A stretch of 64,000 bases of DNA from Saccoglossus kowalevskii (Eukaryota; Hemichordata; Enteropneusta; Harrimaniidae), in assembly GCF_000003605.2 (NCBI RefSeq), contig NW_003123423.1, positions 11,295 to 75,294 of the forward strand. The letters are read 5' to 3'. Below are positions 50,030 through 63,400 of the stretch, one piece after another. The position numbers were made by a program, and so were the translations under genes. Positions within the stretch are counted from its first letter, which is position 1. Each line of letters starts with the position of its first letter. Below the pieces are notes generated by a model. That model made no database searches. It was given only the letters and a program-made list of their open reading frames with translations, and had not been told where the DNA came from.

Positions 50030-51140
50030 CAACATTACTTATACTTGAGATATTGATGGAATAGCTTAAAACTAATTATGCAAATAAGGTAACTAATATG
50101 AACAGATTTAAGTGTAAAACTAATAAGGTCTGCACAATGTACCAAGTTTCATTGAAATGTGATTAGAACCAAAAAAATATTAGTTATTATGCTAATTAGA
50201 GAATTAATATGAACAGATTTTAACCCAAAATTAATCAGGCTGTCTATTGTCCTAGAGCATTTATGGACCAAGTTTTATTCAAATGTGATGATCAATACTT
50301 GAGATATCAGTATTAATTAATTATGTTAATTAGGTGAATAAGAAGCATAAATATTTGCCAAAAACTAATATGCATAGTCTTAGGTTCATTGAAATGTGAT
50401 GGGTACTCTTTAAAAGTTTCATTGAAATCCAATGAGTGGTTTTTAGACATCAGTGCAACAGCCATAGAACAGCAAAAAAATAACTAATTATGCAAATTAG
50501 GTAATTAATAGGCACAATTATTTATCCCAAAATTAATCAGGTCTCTGCATAGTCCTAGAATATCTATGTCGCAAGTCCCATTGAAATGTGATGATTAGTA
50601 CTTGAGATATCAGGTGAAAAGCTGAAAATCAACTAATTATGCTAATAAGATGATTACTATGCACAAATATTTACCCAAACACTAATTAGGTCTCTGCACA
50701 GTCCTCAAGTAACTATTTACCAAGTTTCATTGAAACATGATCATTACTACTCGAAATATGGTCTGTGCAGTGTTATATGACACCTATGTACTAAGTTTTA
50801 TTGAAATGTTATGATTAGTACTTGAGATATCAGTGGAAAAGCCGAAAATTGATTAATCATTATGTAAATTAGGTAATTAATAATATTAACAGATTTTTAC
50901 CCAAAACTAATCAAATCTGCGCATTCGTTCAGAGCATCCATGTGCTAAGTTTCATTGAAATCCAATGATTGGTTCTTCAAAAATCAGTGGAACAGTCATA
51001 GAACAGCTTAAAATCAGTTAATTATCATGCAAATTAGGTAATTAATATTCATAGATTTTACCCAAAACTAATCAAATCTGCGCACTAGTTCAGAGCATCC
51101 ATGTGCCACATTTCATCAAAATCCAATGAGTGGTTCTTTA
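50030..51140. repeat. Tandem array of diverged units of about 145 bases
   Basis: Landmarks recur in the same order through the stretch: TGCAAATTAGGTAATTAATA, ACCCAAAACTAATCA, GTCTGCACAGTCC-like, AAGTTTCATTGAAATG or AAGTTTCATTGAAATCCAATGA, and TACTTGAGATATCAG. The CATTGAAATG landmark appears near 50146, 50272, 50388, 50577, 50723, 50797, 50950 and 51108. Units are diverged by substitutions and small indels, and some copies are partial. It is non-coding, and AT-rich except at the landmark. Confidence 0.8.
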
Positions 51141-52129
51141 GGGGAGTCCCAGTAAAAAAATTGCAAATCATGCAAGTTCAACATTTTCAAACCAATATAC
51201 TAAAACAGAAATGCTCAGAGATGCAAATGAAGGATAGATATTACTTTTCACTATACACATTTCTGTTAATACTATCCCTCACATATTCTACTCCCAATTA
51301 CTCCTGCGTAAAATGGACTAGCCTCTTTTCATGTTGACATTCAGAGTAAAATCATGTGACAGGCTGTTAAAATTGGCTGTTGCATACTCTTTCGCCTGTC
51401 TGGAAAATGTGTTTAATTAGCTCACATTCAAGCAACAATGCAGATTTCCCAGTGGGAGTGACACTATTCGACTCTGCCACTAAAAAATAGGGGTGTTTTC
51501 AGCAAAAAACGAATAACCCTGGAATACACACAATATACTGAATTTCGGAACAAATCGTGCATTACTTACAGCAGCAGAATACCACAGAAATATCAGACGA
51601 AACATGAAAACACTATATATTGTATTTCAGCCTAGACCCTCTATATTGCAATTCAAGGAATTAACCCCATATGTGCATCCATTTCCCACCTTGGTATCAC
51701 CCACCCCTGAAGCGTTTGGTAATAACACAGTACGGTAACTATTGTAAGCATTCTCGTTTCGTTGTGTTAAATTTCTTTCACTTTCTCGTTTTCACAAATA
51801 AAATTGGTAAATGTAGAGACGCTTCGATCAACTTCCAAATTCATTATCTTATCACTCCCAGTCCCACAAAATTACCGCTCGTAAACCTAACCATTATACT
51901 TTAATTATACGACCCAGCGACGACCCAGGTGTTTACGAGTTTCACTGCAACGGAAGAAGGGTTTCCGATTTCAACTCCTTTTCATATTTTAATTGATTTA
52001 TGATTTTTACATTCATTTACTCTGGTATCATCCCCATAAATCTAAAAAACTAATATTTTAATGTACACCATTAAGAGCTTAAATGATCACGGTCAAAGTA
52101 AACAGAAATAGGTGTACGCTATATGTTAC

Positions 52130-52310
52130 AACCACGTAGCGTAGTAACAAAAATACCAAAAAATACCATTTATATCGTGCGATATCATGATTGATACACT
52201 AATCCGAAAGTATATCGTAATTGTTAGAATAATATCGAGAAATATCATGACTGATATCATAATATCATAATAACTACAATAATATCGAGAGATAATATGG
52301 ATATGATAAT
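52130..52310. repeat. Low-complexity ATATCG/ATATCAT-rich stretch
   Basis: Short motifs AATATCGAGA and ATATCATGA recur several times (AATATCGAGAAATATCATGA near 52232 and AATATCGAGAGATAATATGG near 52282), with many small palindromes. It adjoins the tetranucleotide array. Confidence 0.5.
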
Positions 52311-52397
52311 TTACGGTTTCATCTGATTTATGAAATGTATCTGATTGTATTGTCGTAGTATCATTAGAATACTATGGAGGGATAACACGTTAACTTG

Positions 52398-52554
<157 letters not shown>

Positions 52555-54149
52555 ATAAAATCAATCATATATCTACACCAGTAAGATCCAACGAGACACC
52601 TTATGCGTAGCATATTCATGATCTCAATCGTAAATCTTTTTTATTGACAATGTAATACGAAGATTTTCTCTAAAAAGAACATAATCCCCACTAGTACGTG
52701 TTTTTCTAGATCCACACAATTGTTAAATATATCCACGTTAGTGTTATACAAATATATGTCATGTATCAATGACTTGTAGATCTTTGCTTAGAGATGAATA
52801 CCGGGTTAATATTGCATGGTGTAATTCATGGTGTAATTAACGAAACCACAATATTTGGAGGTTTGCAGCCGGTTTTGGATGCCTCTCCATGTCATACGCA
52901 CAGCAAAATTCAAGCGTTACCTAGCACTTTAGCTGAGTCAGTTAAAGGTACATTCATGAATATTCATTCGTCATACGTATATATAATATTATGTACTTAG
53001 GTCACGTATGGTTACCCAAGGCGATTGTTCCAACTGTGAAAATATTATTTTATATATTATTTTAAGAACAAATTGCGAATTTAAAAATATACTCTTTATT
53101 AATTAATTAAGAGAGACGAGTTTCAACATGCTGATTATTCTTAATGACAATTTTGTCATTATAGTTATTTCTAGTTGGCTTCAAATTTCGTCGATTTCAT
53201 AGATAAATATGTACATAATCGCCCAGCTCATCTATTCTCTACTTCCCCTCCCTGTTCAAATTTCCACGATACTAGACACTCGCGTATTCCGTACGCATCT
53301 GAGTTAACAGCCTTGATCAAAATAATATGCGGTACCTACACGTTTTTATAAAGCATTCCCATGGGCCAGAAACGGATAAACCACTAATAGATGACGAAAC
53401 TTAGGAACTGCCATATTTCTCAGTTGTGTAATGGCAGGATACCGTCTGCTACTAAGAGCATGGATATTTTAGTGAAGAGATTTGTTCGGTGCAGAAACAA
53501 CAAAATTTATAAAACAATTTATGGGTTGATTCGCGCATTACTTGACAAAGTGGATTAACATGTTGGGTGTTGTGCATAGTGATGAGCTATGAACGCATGT
53601 ACACACAGTGAAGGTGCAACTCCTTGTGCTGTGAGTGTCACTAAATTAAAACATTCAGGTATCATTCCGGGTGACACAGGTACTAGCGTCCGAAAGTCGG
53701 ACAGGTAGACTAAATATTGGCCACCTCGAATAGTTTCTGCAGGTGCGATTCCCACGCATACATTTTGTGCGACGGGCACAGATGGTTATCTCAGAGACAA
53801 AAGGTTGAGGGAAAGTCATGGCCATGCATTTGGCAAGGTGAACATGGGTGGCAATCCCGAGGAGCAAATAGCCGAGTATGAGCTAGCAGATTCTCTGACC
53901 AAGATGTCTAAGATGGGGGCCAATGATAATCCTAGCGGGCAGGAAACACTGAAGGTACATGATATTGAAAAAAAGAGCTCAGTCTCAGACCTAAAAGACG
54001 TATCGGCAGCTGCTGGCGGTATCAGAATCCAAGAGGACCTGAATCGGACTTGAGCTTGAAACATTTATTTACACATCTCATCGATAAAACATAGCTGGCA
54101 ATTTTCCCCCCAAGGCCATGCTTCGATTGATATTCTATTCACATAAATT

Positions 54150-54880
54150 GCAACAGACATCACTACCAGTGTGTGTCAGTACATATTTACAGTGGGTGAT
54201 TACACCCGGATAGTGTCAAAGGTCAGCTTGTTGGTGATGTTATGCAGGTGGCTAGTAGACTCGTGGCAAACGACTCGTTACAATGCCATATCACTCACAA
54301 ACAAATGGCCTACGTGAACGTCCTTCAGTCCATGCTGAAATGCATGTGTAGGGAGAGGCTTAAAGACTGGAACCATCACATAGCCCCTTTATTGTTTACT
54401 GCATGCCAATAAGTTTCGAAAACCAGCTGAGAATTCTTCCCATTCGAGCTGTTGTATCCGGGAACAGTGGGGGAACACTCTTGCAAGCGTTATGTTTGAA
54501 AGAGATCATCAATCCTGAAATTAAGGGTACATTTGACCTACAAAATCGATTGGAGGACATATGCAAATTGACTCAGATAGAACTGAGCAACCACTGAGGT
54601 ATCAGGTCATTTTGACAATTGTTCATAGCATTTAACATGGGTAAAAATGTACTTTTGGTACCTACTACAGCCAATGATAAGCTTCAGTTACAATGACAAG
54701 GACTATGCAATGTTGTGGAACAAATCGGGTGGAATCGCATAGAACAGGATGATACAGATAAGCTGCACACGAGGTAAGAAAATCTACTGATGACATTGCA
54801 AACATAAATGTACATGTGAACACTTAATTACCGTCACTGAACAAGCCTATGCGAGTCTTGATCAAAATTCCTTCTAATGA
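54150..54880 (+). mobile_element. Broken Ty3/Gypsy retrotransposon remnant, integrase region
   Basis: The stretch carries the Gypsy integrase landmark PYHSQTNGL followed, in the order expected for that family, by similarity to the integrase core C-terminal part and the post-integrase region. It is an old fossil with several breaks. No long terminal repeats, gag or reverse transcriptase were recognised nearby, so only a fragment remains. The orientation is plus. Whether the open frame at 53805-54053 belongs to it is unclear. Confidence 0.75.
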
Positions 54881-55457
54881 ATACCTTAATGGTGACTACA
54901 TGGAATTAGCTTACTTGCAAGGGAAAGAAACTTCATTGAGTCCCCGATGGAAGAAACATTAAGTATTAAGAGAATAAACTGCCACACAACATACCAGGGA
55001 AATCAATTTAGGCATTTAACATTACATGTACAAAATGTCTGAAGGTAAGTTTTGCTACATGCCCCAGATGTATCCATAAGTGCATACTGGACTTGCCTGT
55101 CAATGGATGAATATCTGTCTGGTGAATGTACCGCTGTTGTAAAGCAATTGATGATTGACATAATAGACTGTGTGATGTGCAAAGTACGACTGCAGGTTTT
55201 CACAAATTGTTAATCATGATTTTGTCTGACTAGGATGATCCAGGCTTGGAAGACCCTGAAATCAGCTGACCGGGTCCACATACTACCTTAGCCAAACCCA
55301 ACGTTTAACATCAAAGTATGAGGTCTAATTGGAAAGAAAACCTAGTGACACAGCTACGAAGGTAGAGAATATGGCGCTCTAACTCGTGAACTCGAGTCGC
55401 CAGTTACAAGAAATCCACTGGGGTGGCCAACTCCACGCTGGTAGCTTTAACGTTATA

Positions 55458-55750
55458 TTAAAGCGCGGTAGTCGTCGCGCTGCGCATGTGCGAAATTTGT
55501 GTTGATAAACATTGATTTTCCCACAATCCGATGCGCACTACAAATGGAAATCACAAGTATAAGGTTTGATCTGGGCGTGTTATGCACTGTTTACCGCCTG
55601 TAACTTTTTCGATACTTTCCAATCACATGAAAATTACCTAATTAAAGCTTGGAAACGTCTCAGTTCGTACTCGTTGATCAGCGCAACAGTCAAAGTCGCC
55701 ATCTTTGTTTATATGAGACCCATATATCTCGCACATGCGCATCGCTTTAA
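55458..55750. mobile_element. TTAA-bounded short element, long form (AAAGGGCGG family)
   Basis: It starts TTAAAGCGCGGTAGTCGTCG and ends GCACATGCGCATCGCTTTAA. At 293 bases it is the longest copy in the window. It shares ATTTGTGTTGATAAACATTG, GTCTCAGTTCGTACTCGTTG and CGCCATCTTTGTTTATATGA with the copy at 63614-63884 and with the truncated copy at 15490-15627. It lies about 500 bases beyond the end of the EGF/CCP gene. Confidence 0.75.
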
Positions 55751-56245
55751 CTCGCGCCATGACTTGACACTCGTCAGGAAATTCAAGTACCAAACATTCC
55801 TACACACACACTAGTTAGTCATGGGCTTTCAGTTATTATACTATGATTGATTATTCATCAACATGGGCCATTGTAGGGCATCGTCATGTATAGTAGATTT
55901 CAGCCAATTTCTTTCATCCTCACATCACACTCGTATGTTTACGTGTGTACAACTGTAATGACGTAACACCTGCTGTTGTCTTTAATGTGAACATAACTAC
56001 AATATTTCAGTACAAAATAGTTTAAGTACATATTTCAGAGACGTTGAAAATTAAGAAAAAAAAATTTGAAAATTTTCCCCATACCCGAAAAGACTACAAA
56101 TACCGTGAAAATAAAACAAAAACGGCTGTCGACACTGGTAGTAGTCAAACTGAAATAAATAAACGATAAAGTAAAACATAAACACAGGCTGGAATTGCTT
56201 CAATTTCAACATGATTAGAGAACACACCCCATTGTATTATGGGTA

Positions 56246-59200
56246 TTAAAAGTCGTCGCCACTACCAATTGCCGCATCTGACGGGAAACAGATGGGTTGA
56301 CTACCACTCCATTCGCCGCATTCGTGGCAGACACGTTCAGAATTACCCAATATTTCAAACCCGGTGTCGCAGACGAATGTCACATTGGCGCCAAAATATG
56401 TGCCATCTTCGAACCGAAATCCAATGTCAAGTTCACCTGGATCGCGACAGTCTACAATGTCATCACCTGGAAACAAACACTGAATATTAATATTAATAAA
56501 AGCCATATGTTATATTTCTCATCGAGCAAATAGAAAGTTTTAAGCGGAGGGGTCGTCACCTGCGCACGCGCCGGAAGCGAGTCTCAAGCGACAATAACAA
56601 CACACACTAAAAACGCAACGGCTCATGGGTAGACGCTTGTTTGTAAACAATATGGCCATCTGACGCACGCGCAGGTGACAACTCCCCCGCTTTAAATAAT
56701 CATAAACTTTACACTTACAATCCACAAAAATGAATTTGTGTATTGTACTTCCATCATGTATCTGCCATACCATGGCAACAGATGATAAACCAGCGACATT
56801 TTAGAAAGTTCCCGTGTATATACAAACGTTATCACTAAGTTCAACAGGACAAATAATGTTTCCAGATATGTAACCAATATTGAGTTTTTAGAATTAACAC
56901 AGTTCATAAACACAAATCACGTAAGACGATATTATACACACACGTGGCAGGGAGTGTGTCCAGGGGAGTGCCCCGGATGTGACCCGCAGATATGAGTAAA
57001 AGCCGATGTAATTGAAGTGTTGCATTATCTCAGCTGCAGAAGGGAAGTTACAAAATTTGTGTAGAACATGGGATGTTACTGTTAAAACCAATACGGAGCT
57101 TTCTGCTCTGCTTTTTCTTTCTATGGAAAACACTGATTTTGACATGTGCTATGAACAAAATTGATTATATTAACTCACTGGAATGCAAAATGGTTACAAT
57201 TTGGCATGGCTCATCATTCTCAATCGATGTTGTGTGCCACTGTCCTTCACTGCACGAAGAGGGCGCTCCACTTCCAGTAACCGTTATTTCGTCACTCCCA
57301 AAACAAGACTGAATCGTCACGCGTGCGTCTCTCTTAAAATTAAAGCATGCTTTGCCGTCAGCGTTGGTTCTTCTCATAGTTGAGTAGTAGAAGTCTAAAC
57401 CATTTAGCCTGAGAATTAAAAGAGCCAGTTTAGACAACGATAGCATTGACACTACCGGCTACACGTCTAGTGTAATTACGCATGCGACCCTCTTGAAATA
57501 ACAGCAACAACTCAGAACGTCACGGTCATAATTATCTTTTCAGATACCATCAACAGCGAGGCCGCCCTTCACGATTTATTGAATAAACATGATGTACAGA
57601 TCAACATATATTTCAACTATGGCTAATTTTCAAATTCCATCGACCTTTCAGTTTGAATTGTGAAATATAAATATTTTTAAAAATCAAGTAAATGAGGTTG
57701 TGGCGCTATAGTAAATGGGGCTATCTATATGTCTGTATACCAACATGACAACAACTTTACAACAATCTGTTTTGTTCTATTGCAGACCATCTTGCAACAC
57801 GTGACTGACAAGTCATCATTCATGCAAAATTATAGAAAATACAGAAAATTGCATTCGGTTTGTTTGAATGTTTGTCAGATGTCCCCGGGCAATTGATCTA
57901 ATATCTTCGGAATAGCGTATACAAACACGCCAGTTTTAAATACTAAGACAAATATAATTCAATAAAATTCAATAAAATCAAACTATTCTTACCATACAGC
58001 TGAGTTTGGAACGGGTTGGTTGCAGTTTTCATCGTAGCATACATGTACCTGTACACAGTGTGTCTGGGTAGACCACGGATTGGCTGCTGCTATCCACGTG
58101 GTACGACTGGTTTGATAAGACCATGTATTAAATCCATCGCCACGTGAGTTTACCTGTCCCGAGCCATCTTGGTACCAAACTCCTGTCAAATAAAGAATGT
58201 ACACATTTATATGAAAAGTTGTAATCACAGTTCTTGTTAAATATTCAAAATTGCAAGACATTCAGACCCTTCAGTAGTTTAATATGTAGCCTGTAACTAC
58301 GCCAATTCAGATACTGCTGGTCAAGGGTCAAAGTCCGAAACAGATATTGAATAAATAGCAAGCAGTACAATTACCAACTGCAACGTTCTAAGAGTTTTCG
58401 CCAAGGTAACCGATCACATAGTAACAACAGTGATAATGTTTGGAACAAAAATACTTTGATTGAATTCACACTTTGAATCAATTTTAGAAGAGTTCAATTA
58501 TAAAAAATAACATAGATTTATGTTTTCTTATTTCGTATGGTTTGTATTTTTGTTTCATTTTGAAGCCTTGCTCACCCACCTTCAAATTCATCATAAAACC
58601 AGCCAGGTATGTCGCCCCCAACGACGGAAACGGATTCGCTTAAAGGCATTGAAATAGTCATGGGAGCTTTCAGCGTAACTGGCAGATCAGTGTCAGAATC
58701 ATAGAACTTCAGAACCGCCATGCCAAAGGCTTCTAAATTTCGTCTCTGTAATCCTGACAAAATACAAACCATTATACAAACAAATCTGTAAGACAAACGT
58801 TTGAGAAGCCGCATTTCGACCCCATCGCCAGTTCATAGTTCAAATGAAATACGGGTCAAATGTGGAGAAATATAATATTTTGATCACCGGCAGTGTAGTG
58901 GTTGTTGCGATTCATGATAGGGACACGCGAGTTTAAATTCTACCTGACTTGATCACAAAGCTTGAACCCCATAACCCCCACAGACACAATAGAGTAGACC
59001 ATATACCCGATACGTCAGCACTTGCACTTGTATTCTGTAAATAGGAAAAAGTCATTCAATGTCCAGAGATTTCGCCTGACTCAAATATTTTTGTTCGTGT
59101 TGTGCTAAGGTAATCATAGATTTTAAACCATGTTACCTGCATCTGTTGCTTCATTACTGATCTCCGTTACCATGGCAACCAGTTCTGGGCTTCCGTCCAT

Positions 59201-60455
59201 CATGTCAACAGGTAAGTCGACTCTTGTGAACACTGCCGTCACTCGCTTCCCGTCTGCCACATTTAGACTACCTATAAAGTAATAACAGTACTGTACCGAC
59301 AATTGCATATCGTGCACGTTAACCATAACGGATATAGCGGCAAAAAGTGATGACGGCGAAGCAGTCGATTCGGGCTAGCTTGTGTTGAAACATTGAGTGT
59401 CCCCGACGATGTTAATTAGGCAGAAGTATAAATGACAGTGCCCACACAATATTCAAATTTAAAGTTGTGAAAAGGAATTTACATTTCCAAGAACACGAAA
59501 CAAACAACTGAACTAACAATAAATCCACAAATGTATTCTACAAATAATACTTCGATCGCAAAGAACGAACACCTATCCTCTACCAACAAGCGTCGTCCGC
59601 CATAATAAATCCAAATGAAATCAAACCGATGAGCGTGCTCGCAATAAATCAACACAGATTATCGGGCATTCAAACTCGTGCCGCATTTGGTCGTACTGTT
59701 TGTGTTTACCCGAAATTCACAATTAAATATCCCCTCTACCAACCCATATGCCAAACTTTCTGCAGATGACAGAGGGCGCAACACAACAGAGTGGCATGTT
59801 GTAATACCCACCTTCAGGAAGAATGTATTCATAAAAGACGTCCCCTCTGAATGGAAACTCCAAAGCACGTGACCTCCGTACGTCATATTCGAACTCAATG
59901 GTGTTGTCACGTGACGGGGGTTCCATGTACACTGTAATGACGTTTTCTATTTGAAAACAAAACAATACAATTTTATTTTTAGCAGATTAACTAGCGTAAT
60001 CTGGACGACCATAAGCCCGACACAACTATATATATCGTATAATATCACTTTTACTTTTTGTGTTTTTTCCTTCTTGTTTTTTTCATTTTCTAAAGGTTGG
60101 CAAACGTTGTTCTCGGACCCAAAGTATACACATATAACATACGATATAAAATTTCGCTAAAATACAATTTCTTCTGACAAAAATTAATTACAACTGTCAT
60201 TAGACTCACTCTGGTCAGCAAGAGCGAAATACGTCATCGAGGATCCCATGTATCCTTCTCTAGCTGCAGTGACAATGACGACAGAATCTGTGGGCGCCAC
60301 CAACGTCACTAATCCATTAAACGTAGAAATTCCATCAGAGTATGTAACTGTTCGGTCAGTCTCCTCCGGTGCGAGAAGCTTGATGTATGCGCCCTCTATT
60401 GGTACCTCAGGTTCAGCTTTGTCTACGACAACCACGGTTACGGAAACGTCGGTTT
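56246..60455 (-). CDS. FAM171/CILP-like region and terminal CCP module
   Basis: Exon 60455-60210 has a beta-sandwich repeat ([20 protein letters not shown], then [14 protein letters not shown]) like carboxypeptidase-regulatory domains. Exon 59271-59137 has [14 protein letters not shown]. Exons 58753-58580 and 58182-57993 have [35 protein letters not shown] and [13 protein letters not shown]. This order of motifs is that of FAM171 ectodomains. Exons 58182-57993 and 57408-57179 add a domain with HVCYDENC and GKACFNF. Exon 56466-56246 is a Sushi module ([44 protein letters not shown]) followed by 14 residues and TAA at 56248-56246. Confidence 0.8.
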
Positions 60456-63400
60456 CTGTAATAGGAATGACGTCATACATGTTATCATACGGGAGTTCAG
60501 ATACTAGGGACTACTTCAGTACAACGCGGCATTACATCTGACGAATTACGCAGCGTCACTCACGCACTACTCACTCAATACCTGCTTTAATTACTTCCAC
60601 TTAAGTGCGGCGAACTGATACAAAGCGTATTAATATAGTACTGAGTGCGTTATCCGTTAGTTGCTGGAATCTCGATAAAACAGAACCATGAATACTTTAC
60701 TTTTCAGCCGTGTATATAGACTCACTCACTTGCGCACGTTTCACCACTCCCAGTATAACCAAAAGGACATTGTCCACATTCGTACAGCTTAATCAGTCCA
60801 TTCTCCACCACATTTTCGACGCTGTTTGCTTTGTAATTAACGTCAGTGCACCAAACCAGCGGCGAACAGGGGTTGTCTTCACATCGGCGGGGGTCTGACA
60901 ATGAGAATCAATACCAGGGCCATTAGAAACATGAGCTAACTAAAAAAGACCGTTAATGATGTATATGTGTCTGAATATTATCGGTACATACTTTATTTAA
61001 AAGGGCGTTGGTCGTCGCAAACGCGAATGTTTGATAATGGGTGCAATAAGCGTAGCAACTTGTAGTACACACATAAGCACAGATGTGTTGATTTACACAA
61101 AATTCTAAAGCAGGCGTTCGCGATGACCGCCGTTCTCCTTAATTATCCTCAACATTCATGCATGATCAATAGCAGCACACCAGCTCATGCGATAAACATG
61201 GAACGATAATTAATGCGGGAATATCGTCAGATTATTGCTGAACTTGTGACAGAACAGTCATGCATCGATGATTAAATCAAATAATCGAATTGTGGTACTA
61301 TTCGAAATAAAACTTTGTCTAATTAAAGGGTGGTGGTCGTCATGCCGCGTTTTGTTTGGTATGAGACTCATAGCAGCGTATACAACGCTTAAATTCGAAC
61401 ACGCGGAGCTCCACGACCAACGCCCTTTAATTATACCGGTTAACGAGTCGTTAGCGATGATATATTAGCATCCTTCTGAATTTGACAGAGAAAATAAAAG
61501 GCTTCCTGAGATGCCTCGGTAAAAATATAGTAAATAAACACCAGTGACTCCCAATACTGAGTTTCAAATCATAACACTCGTTCTAATTCTAATCTAATAC
61601 CAAGCGACATGATGCGTATTGGTACATATTTTTAATATCATAAAGGGCGGTGGCTGCCGTGACCACGTGCGTTCCAAATCGGTCCCATACTACGCATATT
61701 TATATCAATGTATGCAAATGAGGACCCGAAATGCAACATTGTTTATTTTTACATAAAATTTGCCGCCGCGAAGTCTACCTTTTTTTGGAATAGACAGTGT
61801 GAATAGCTTTCAGCATGTTTAAGTAATTTGATTTGCATAAGGGTGTAATTATTATAAAACAGACATAGCAGGGTTAGTTCGATGACATACTGGAAAACGC
61901 TACTGCGCATGCGTCCATGATTTACCAAGCTGAGGCCAAATGAAGTCTGCGAGACGTACCTATTGAGTAACACAGTCGACCATCTCCAACATAACCGTCT
62001 TTGCAGAAACATCGGTAAGAACCAACGTTGTTAATACATGATGCATCTGGACTGCATTGGTGTGTATTCAGCTCACATTCGTTGTCATCTATCAAATAAA
62101 TTACATACATCTATGTGAAACGATTCCCTACCGGATGTGGGTTATTTGGAATGTGTTATACATGTCATCAAGAAGTACAGAAATAACGCCACGTATTTAA
62201 ATTGGCGTAGTTCGTAGAATGAAATAGAAAAGCTGCGGCATATTGAACACGTGGAGTGAAGATAGACATGTGGGTCGAACGATGTATTATAAGACCATAG
62301 CTGTACTGCATCAAAATATCAACGGCTGATTGATTTGTCTCAGTGATGTTCACATTCCCAATAGTTCCCACCTGTTCAATAATTTACAGTGCTAGACAAA
62401 ATACGGGCTACGAACCTCTGCACCGTAGTTTCCCATTGACATATTGAAACGAATATCCCACGTCACATAGACACATATAACTGCCAAACGTATTGAGACA
62501 TCGTCGTCGACGTGGACAGGGACTGCGCATCGTACTGCATTCATCGACGTCTGAAAGAAAGCGTAAACACTACAGCAGAGGACATAACGACGTGTATGTT
62601 CCAAGTGTGCTGTAGGTCTTGCGACGCGTGTAATACGCAAATAATTTATGATCCTGACTTTGTATTCTGTTGTTTACCAGTTGGCAGCGCTTTCTAATTT
62701 CATGCACTTCATTCACAAATAAACAATGCCCAGCACCCTTGTCACACGCGCGACCATCGTTGCTTAAAGCGAGAGGGTCGTCACCTGCGCACGCGCTAGA
62801 ATTGACACCCTACGGCCACCTGACGCATGCGTAGATGACGACACTCCCGCTTTAAATCAGGAAGGGGCATGTTATTTTGTCTCCAGTTGTGAATATTGCT
62901 CTGAAACACAGTCCGCGGTAAGAAGGGAGGGGTACTCTTTTTGGGAATGTGTGCCGTAGTTTTGGCCCCAGTTTTTAAAACGCACGGTTGATCTTTTTGA
63001 CCCCGAGTACCAGGTGAGTACCCCTGACCACTGGGCGTCATAGAGATAATATATTATTTTATCTGATTTTATTTTTTGAATTCAAGTAGCACTCCAAAAA
63101 CTGACCTAGCTAGAATTGAACAATGAATAGCTGTATAACTAATATCCGCAAATACACAACCTGTACACCTTAAAGCGGGGAAGTCGTCGACTGCGCATGC
63201 GTCAAATGGCCATAGCGTGTCATTGTACAAACAAGCGTCTACCCATGAGCCTTTGCGTTTTAGCGTGTGTTGTTATAGCCGCTTTAACTCTGTGTATTCA
63301 TTCACTATTACGTAGATTCAAAAATACACGAAAAAGCTTACATCTCTCTTACAACATGACACGTGTATGTAATAAATTGAATATATTGTAAGTATTGCAG

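Noticed and set aside
53555-54064. Open frames on both strands next to the Gypsy remnant
   Set aside because: No family recognised; likely debris near the element, so not called as genes.
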